Positions 6,684 through 9,954 of a stretch of DNA of 9,954 nucleotides are shown piece by piece. The notes under the pieces are model-generated. The model saw only the letters and a program-made list of their open reading frames with translations. It was not told where the DNA came from and ran no database searches. Source of the DNA: Acholeplasmataceae bacterium UBA6190 (GTDB lineage Bacteria > Bacillota_I > Bacilli_A > Acholeplasmatales > Acholeplasmataceae); the NCBI GenBank assembly GCA_002422045.1, contig DITG01000053.1:1-9954 (forward strand). Reading direction: 5' to 3'. A program made the translations under genes and the position numbers. How positions within the stretch are numbered: position 1 is the stretch's first letter; every line of letters starts with the position of its first letter.

Positions 6684-8259
6684 ATTTAGCGATATCTGTT
6701 GCTCGTGTTTCACGGATGACCGTGACTTTGATGGTTCCAGGATACGTCATCTTTTCTTCGATTTGTTCCTTGATCAGGCGAGCGACCTTGAATGTGGATA
6801 GATCATCGACCTGATCAGCCTTGACGAGAACTCTGATTTCTCTGCCGGCTTGAATGGCAAATGATTTTTCAACACCCGGAATTTCATTGGAAATGGCTTC
6901 CAGTTGTTCAAGACGTTTGATGTAGTTTTCCATGGATTCAGAACGTGCACCTGGACGAGCTGCTGACAATGCGTCGGCTGCTGCAACCAGAACACCAATG
7001 ATGGTTTCTGCATCCTTGTCGCCGTGGTGTGATGCAATACCATCGACAACTTCTTTGGGTTCTTTGTACTTATTGACAATGTTGACACCAATCGAGACGT
7101 GACCGCCTTCGACTTCGTGGTCAACTGCTTTGCCGATATCGTGTAACAATCCTGCACGACGTGCCATGATTTCATCTTCACCGATTTCAACTGCGAGTTT
7201 GCCGCAGAGGAATGCAGTTTCGATGGAATGCTTGAGTACGTTTTGTCCGTAACTGGTTCTGAAACTGAGTCGTCCCAGCAGTTTGACAAGATCGGGGTGA
7301 ATACGGCCAATGCCTGTCTTGAAGACTGCATCCTCACCCGCTTCGCGAATGAACATATCGACTTCAACACGCGCCTTTTCGACGACTTCTTCAATACGAC
7401 CTGGATGAATGCGACCATCGGAGACTAACGTGGTTAATGCACGCTTGGCAATTTCTCTTCGAATCGGATCAAAACCACTGAGGACAACCGCTTCTGGGGT
7501 ATCGTCAATGATCAGGTCAACACCTGTTAATGCTTCAATGGTGCGAATATTACGTCCTTCACGACCAATGATACGACCTTTCATTTCATCGTTGGGTAGA
7601 TCGACAACAGAGACTGTTCTTTCTGTTGTGGTCTCACTTGCGTATTTCTGGATTGCAAGTGACAACAACTGCTTAGAGCGTTGTTGAACTTCATTTTTAG
7701 CCTTTTCTTCTTCATCCTTGATGTATCCGGCGATTTCATCAGAAATACTTTCTCTGACACCCGCCATGATGATCTCTCTTGCTTGTTCGACAGTAAGTCC
7801 AGAGATCTCCATCAGTTTTTCTTCTTGCTGTTTCAAGACTTCTTCCGCTTTGCTATTCAATTGTTCAAGTTGTTCTTTCTTTTCGTCAAGTTTTTCTTCA
7901 CGCAAAGCAAGCGTTTCTTCACGCTTGTCTAGGTGCAGTGCACGACGATTCAATGTGTCTTCGCGTTGCGAAACTTTGTTTTCCAAGGTAACGACGACTT
8001 GTCTGCGTTCCCGCATGTCATTGTCAAATTCCTTGCGTAAAGCAAAGATATCCTGTTTCGCTTCTAAAACACTTTCTCTTTTTGCCTTTTCGGCTTCTTT
8101 TTTTCCGTCTTCAACAATTTTTTCAGCCAAAGCGCGACTAGCCTTAAGATTTTTTTCGTGTTGCCAAACACGTAAGAAATACCCAAGAACCGCTGCGATG
8201 GCGATCAGCAAACCGGAGATGATAGCTTCTACAGCTGTGAGTGCTACTGGTAATAGCAT
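6682..8259 (-). CDS. rny: Ribonuclease Y (membrane-anchored endoribonuclease)
   Basis: RNase Y is the main membrane-bound endoribonuclease that starts mRNA decay and processing in many Gram-positive bacteria. From the chosen start the protein has 525 residues, close to the 520 of B. subtilis. It shows an N-terminal membrane helix (about 5-30), a long charged coiled coil (about 35-150, rich in REE, EEKL and DKRE heptads), a KH RNA-binding domain with the GXXG loop in GRIIGREGRN (228-237), and an HD domain with H344 and the metal-binding pair H373-D374 in AGLLHDIGKAVDHE, then ASHHGDKD (409-416). The frame is open upstream to an ATG at 8299-8301, but the ATG at 8257-8259 is preferred because GGAGGTG lies 6 nt upstream of it and the resulting N-terminus begins directly with the membrane helix. 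A strong promoter lies at 8333-8362. ymdB follows after a UUCG hairpin, and ricA, a partner of RNase Y in Bacillus, is encoded three genes downstream. Confidence 0.98.
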   Translation of the reverse strand: MLLPVALTAVEAIISGLLIAIAAVLGYFLRVWQHEKNLKASRALAEKIVEDGKKEAEKAKRESVLEAKQDIFALRKEFDNDMRERRQVVVTLENKVSQREDTLNRRALHLDKREETLALREEKLDEKKEQLEQLNSKAEEVLKQQEEKLMEISGLTVEQAREIIMAGVRESISDEIAGYIKDEEEKAKNEVQQRSKQLLSLAIQKYASETTTERTVSVVDLPNDEMKGRIIGREGRNIRTIEALTGVDLIIDDTPEAVVLSGFDPIRREIAKRALTTLVSDGRIHPGRIEEVVEKARVEVDMFIREAGEDAVFKTGIGRIHPDLVKLLGRLSFRTSYGQNVLKHSIETAFLCGKLAVEIGEDEIMARRAGLLHDIGKAVDHEVEGGHVSIGVNIVNKYKEPKEVVDGIASHHGDKDAETIIGVLVAAADALSAARPGARSESMENYIKRLEQLEAISNEIPGVEKSFAIQAGREIRVLVKADQVDDLSTFKVARLIKEQIEEKMTYPGTIKVTVIRETRATDIAK

Positions 8260-8265
8260 TCTAAA

Positions 8266-8272
8266 CACCTCC
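8266..8272 (-). promoter_or_regulatory. Ribosome binding site that fixes the rny start
   Basis: The minus strand carries GGAGGTG ending 6 nt before the ATG at 8257-8259. The in-frame ATG at 8272-8274 overlaps this site (ATGGAGGTG) and the one at 8299-8301 has no comparable site, so both upstream starts are disfavoured. Confidence 0.85.
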
Positions 8273-8289
8273 ATGTATTTTATTTTTAA

Positions 8290-8309
8290 CAATTGATTCA
8301 ATCAAATTG
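8290..8309 (-). repeat. Imperfect inverted repeat in the rny 5' leader
   Basis: The leader RNA segment CAATTTGATTGAATCAATTG can fold with CAATT pairing to AATTG and GA to TC, with one bulged base and a short loop. It lies between the predicted transcription start and the GGAGGTG ribosome binding site. It is AT-rich and may be weak. Confidence 0.4.
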
Positions 8310-8332
8310 TCTGATGCATGATGCACCTCATC

Positions 8333-8362
8333 ATTATACCTTAAAATCTTCTTAAAAGTCAA
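8333..8362 (-). promoter_or_regulatory. rny promoter (sigma-A type)
   Basis: The minus strand has TTGACT (8357-8362), an 18-nt spacer and a perfect TATAAT (8333-8338). Transcription would start near 8326, giving a leader of about 67 nt. That leader contains TGCAT-C-ATGCA (8315-8325), right at the predicted start, and an imperfect hairpin at 8290-8309 ahead of the ribosome binding site. Confidence 0.85.
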
Positions 8363-8415
8363 TCAAGAAACAGACCGAGTTTGGTGATAGTTCTTTCTTT
8401 TTTTTGTAAAATATG

Positions 8416-8421
8416 TATAAT
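8416..8421 (+). promoter_or_regulatory. Probable -10 element for the 210-aa membrane protein gene
   Basis: A perfect TATAAT within ATATGTATAATGAT lies about 35 nt before the chosen start. A -35 is not clear; the upstream 17-19 nt region is a T-rich tract (8391-8405). It is divergent from the rny promoter about 50 bp away. Confidence 0.55.
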
Positions 8422-8455
8422 GATATTAGTACTTCACAATAAGGAGTTTATGCAC

Positions 8456-9088
8456 ATGAATAAAAACATCAAAGGACAACCCAAGAAGATCGGATTCTGG
8501 TCATGGGTTCATCAAAATCGTATTAAAATCGCAGGGTTCCTCTTCATCGCCGTTTTACCGGTTGCATTTGTGATTGCAGTTTATGTCGGCGCTTATGCCA
8601 ACAATAACAAAGTGCATTTTGATGCGGAAGTCACATCGCAAACGACTTATGTCAACAAGTTTGTTGACATAGACGAACTTGAGGCAATCACACTGACTGT
8701 GGATTGGACCGAACTCAAAAATCCACAAGAGACGACGGATCCTGTAGGCTGGACTGGTGGATACTATAAGTTTTCCGTATTCTATACGGTGAGGGAAACC
8801 TATACTGTCGGCAATGTCAGAGCAACCCCGGTCTTGCAGACCAAATGGACGGATATGCGCTCGATGATCCCTCAACAAAGCCTTTCAACGAGTGTCAGAA
8901 CCTTTCAATTAGACTTCAATTATGATTTGCCAGTCAGACCTTTATGGTTTGTCAAAGTGACAGATCCCATGCTCTATTTGAAAGTCGAATATACGTATCA
9001 GACACCCACTGGACAGATCAATAAGACAGAATATGTTCAAGTTGACTTATCAGTATTAAGTCCTGATCGCGTCATCCCCAACACTTAA
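8456..9088 (+). CDS. Unknown single-pass membrane protein with a beta-rich extracellular domain (210 aa)
   Basis: I do not recognise this protein. It has a short basic N-terminus (KNIKGQPKKIGFWSW), one hydrophobic helix at about 25-47 (IAGFLFIAVLPVAFVIAVYV) with no lipobox or clear cleavage site, and a domain of about 160 residues. That domain has alternating hydrophobic strands such as LEAITLTVDW, YYKFSVFYTVRETY, TFQLDFNYDL and LYLKVEYTY, suggesting a beta-sandwich outside the cell with the N-terminus in the cytosol. It has no cysteine from the chosen start. The frame extends upstream to a TTG at 8381, but AAGGAG at 8441-8446 points to the ATG at 8456 (9-nt spacing); the in-frame ATG at 8450 is only 3 nt from that site. 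It has its own TATAAT and a terminator overlapping its stop, so it seems to be a single-gene unit. Codons 65-72 form a perfect inverted repeat. Confidence 0.85.
   Translation: MNKNIKGQPKKIGFWSWVHQNRIKIAGFLFIAVLPVAFVIAVYVGAYANNNKVHFDAEVTSQTTYVNKFVDIDELEAITLTVDWTELKNPQETTDPVGWTGGYYKFSVFYTVRETYTVGNVRATPVLQTKWTDMRSMIPQQSLSTSVRTFQLDFNYDLPVRPLWFVKVTDPMLYLKVEYTYQTPTGQINKTEYVQVDLSVLSPDRVIPNT
8648..8671. repeat. 24-bp inverted repeat inside the 210-aa membrane protein gene
   Basis: TATGTCAACAA (8648-8658) and TTGTTGACATA (8661-8671) are perfect 11-bp inverted arms separated by the 2 bases GT. The repeat covers exactly codons 65-72 (YVNKFVDI). It could fold in RNA or be a dimeric-protein binding site; its role is unknown. 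Confidence 0.8.
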
Positions 9089-9108
9089 GACGAGTCTTCG
9101 TCTTTTTT
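9087..9108 (+). terminator. Rho-independent terminator of the 210-aa protein gene
   Basis: AAGACGA (9087-9093) pairs perfectly with TCGTCTT (9098-9104) around the loop GTCT, and the second arm runs into a six-T tract. The first arm starts within the TAA stop codon of the gene. Confidence 0.85.
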
Positions 9109-9117
9109 GTTTGCCTA

Positions 9118-9126
9118 TGGTATAAT
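9118..9126 (+). promoter_or_regulatory. Extended -10 promoter for the TspO-like gene
   Basis: TGGTATAAT is a perfect TATAAT with the TGn extension, 20 nt before the gene. No good -35 is visible, since the region 17-18 nt upstream is the preceding terminator; extended -10 promoters often work without one. The leader would be very short (about 15 nt). Confidence 0.75.
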
Positions 9127-9146
9127 CACGTTAAGAAAGAAGGGTT

Positions 9147-9908
9147 ATGATGTCTACACTCATGATAGTAGTTGCAGCTTTGATGTATGTATTCATGATG
9201 GTGATGAATACATTGGCCAACACGATGCCGATCAATGGTATTACCACTGGCGATGTTTCTTATAAGTATCCAAATCTCTTTCAACCCACAGGACTCACCT
9301 TTTCCATTTGGGGTATCATTTATCTTTTGTTGTTTGCCTATGTCGTTTTCCAATTTACAACCATCGGGAAACCGATGAGTGTAGAATTGAGAGCATTGTT
9401 TTTGAAAGTGAATGTGCTCTTTGCGATTTCATCACTGTTCAATGCATTATGGTTGCTTGCGTGGCACTATGACAAGATTGTCCTATCCACGGTGATCATG
9501 ATTCTTCTCCTCATCACGCTTGTGCTCATTTCGAAGATAACTCCTGCATTAGGTAATTTGACACGAACTTCATTTTCTGTCTATTTCGGATGGATCACGA
9601 TTGCAACCATTGCCAATGTGACCATCATGCTTGTGAAACTTGGTGTTCCAAGCTTTTCACAGTCATCGGTCTTGCTGACCGTAGGTATCCTTGTGGTTGG
9701 TTTGATTCTGGCTTCCTTGTGGATCTATTTGGAAAAAGATATTGCTTATGGGCTAGTGATTCTATGGGCATACTTAGGCATCGTGCTTAGACACCTGTCG
9801 GTTTCTGAACTCAATCGCGGATATCCTTTGATATATGTCACCGCTTTGGTAGTGATGGGGATATTGACGTTTGTCAGTTTGATTGCCACGTATCAATGGT
9901 TACGATGA
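9147..9908 (+). CDS. TspO-like multi-pass membrane protein (tryptophan-rich sensory protein family)
   Basis: The 253-aa product is very hydrophobic, with about seven to eight predicted membrane segments (about 3-25, 50-72, 84-106, 110-130, 139-163, 172-193, 198-213 and 223-250). Motifs fit the long-form tryptophan-rich sensory protein family seen in Firmicutes, distantly related to TspO/MBR: LFQPTGLTFSIWGIIYLLL (44-62), FNALWLLAWHYDKI (98-111) and YFGWITIATIANVTIML (146-162). TspO-type proteins bind porphyrins and other hydrophobic ligands, but the role of this long form is not established, so no substrate is assigned. The gene starts ATGATG: the AGAAGG site is only 2-3 nt from the first ATG and 5-6 nt from the second (9150), so translation may begin at the second, giving 252 residues. 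It has its own extended -10 promoter and a strong terminator after it. Confidence 0.82.
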   Translation: MMSTLMIVVAALMYVFMMVMNTLANTMPINGITTGDVSYKYPNLFQPTGLTFSIWGIIYLLLFAYVVFQFTTIGKPMSVELRALFLKVNVLFAISSLFNALWLLAWHYDKIVLSTVIMILLLITLVLISKITPALGNLTRTSFSVYFGWITIATIANVTIMLVKLGVPSFSQSSVLLTVGILVVGLILASLWIYLEKDIAYGLVILWAYLGIVLRHLSVSELNRGYPLIYVTALVVMGILTFVSLIATYQWLR

Positions 9909-9916
9909 AGATGAAA

Positions 9917-9954
9917 AACATGCCGATTCGATTGAATTCGGCATGTTGTTTTTT
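9917..9954 (+). terminator. Rho-independent terminator of the TspO-like gene
   Basis: AACATGCCGA (9917-9926) pairs perfectly with TCGGCATGTT (9938-9947). Three more pairs are possible in the loop (TTC with GAA), followed by GTTTTTT to the window end. The five A before the stem would also give a U-tract in the opposite direction, so it could act both ways. Confidence 0.92.

Noticed and set aside
6774..7418. Minus-strand open frame of 214 codons inside rny in another frame
   Set aside because: It overlaps the conserved KH and HD domains of RNase Y in a shifted frame and has no recognisable domain.
7718..8296. Plus-strand open frame of 192 codons rich in Ser/Phe
   Set aside because: It is the antisense shadow of the Glu/Lys-rich coiled coil of RNase Y, which produces long open frames on the opposite strand.
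1..9954. UGA recoded as Trp (Mycoplasma code)
   Set aside because: miaB and ricA end at TGA exactly where their families end, and Trp positions in RNase Y, MiaB and the TspO-like protein use TGG.

Overview
The window looks like chromosomal housekeeping DNA from a low-GC Gram-positive bacterium (Bacillota/Mycoplasmatota). Gene order on the minus strand is rny (RNase Y), ymdB, miaB, ricA (ymcA), an unrecognised 546-residue gene, then mutS. This matches the Bacillus subtilis rny-ymdB-(spoVS-tdh-kbl)-miaB-ymcA-cotE-mutS neighbourhood with the sporulation genes missing. TGA is used as a real stop (miaB, ricA) and Trp is TGG, so the Mycoplasma UGA=Trp code does not apply. A non-sporulating relative of Bacilli, such as an Acholeplasma/Izemoplasma-like lineage, would fit, but that placement is inference from gene content only.

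Layout: 1-2300 (-) is mutS, running off the left edge. 2323-3963 (-) is the 546-aa protein, 22 nt upstream of mutS, with its own promoter. 4071-5836 (-) is the miaB-ricA pair, overlapping by 4 bp, with a promoter in front and a terminator directly after ricA. 5881-6642 (-) is ymdB, whose stop codon lies in a terminator stem. 6682-8259 (-) is rny, with a strong promoter at about 8333-8362 and a UUCG-capped hairpin across its stop codon. 8260-8455 is a divergent intergenic region. 8456-9088 (+) is an unknown single-pass membrane protein and 9147-9908 (+) a multi-pass TspO-like (tryptophan-rich sensory protein) family protein, each with its own promoter and terminator. No tRNA, rRNA, CRISPR array or insertion sequence is visible.

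How the genes fit together: rny and ricA belong to the RNA-maturation system known from B. subtilis (RNase Y plus the RicA/RicF/RicT Y-complex). ymdB is a predicted cyclic-nucleotide phosphodiesterase, miaB a radical-SAM tRNA-modifying enzyme and mutS the mismatch sensor. The points most worth a second look are: a YmdB whose catalytic GNH motif reads GNW; a RicA lacking the cysteine-bearing tail; the 546-aa protein in the cotE slot, which has repeated SAP/HeH-like helix-loop-helix modules, a Pro/Glu-rich linker and a C-terminal membrane anchor; and a perfect 11-bp-arm inverted repeat inside the coding region of the unknown plus-strand membrane protein.
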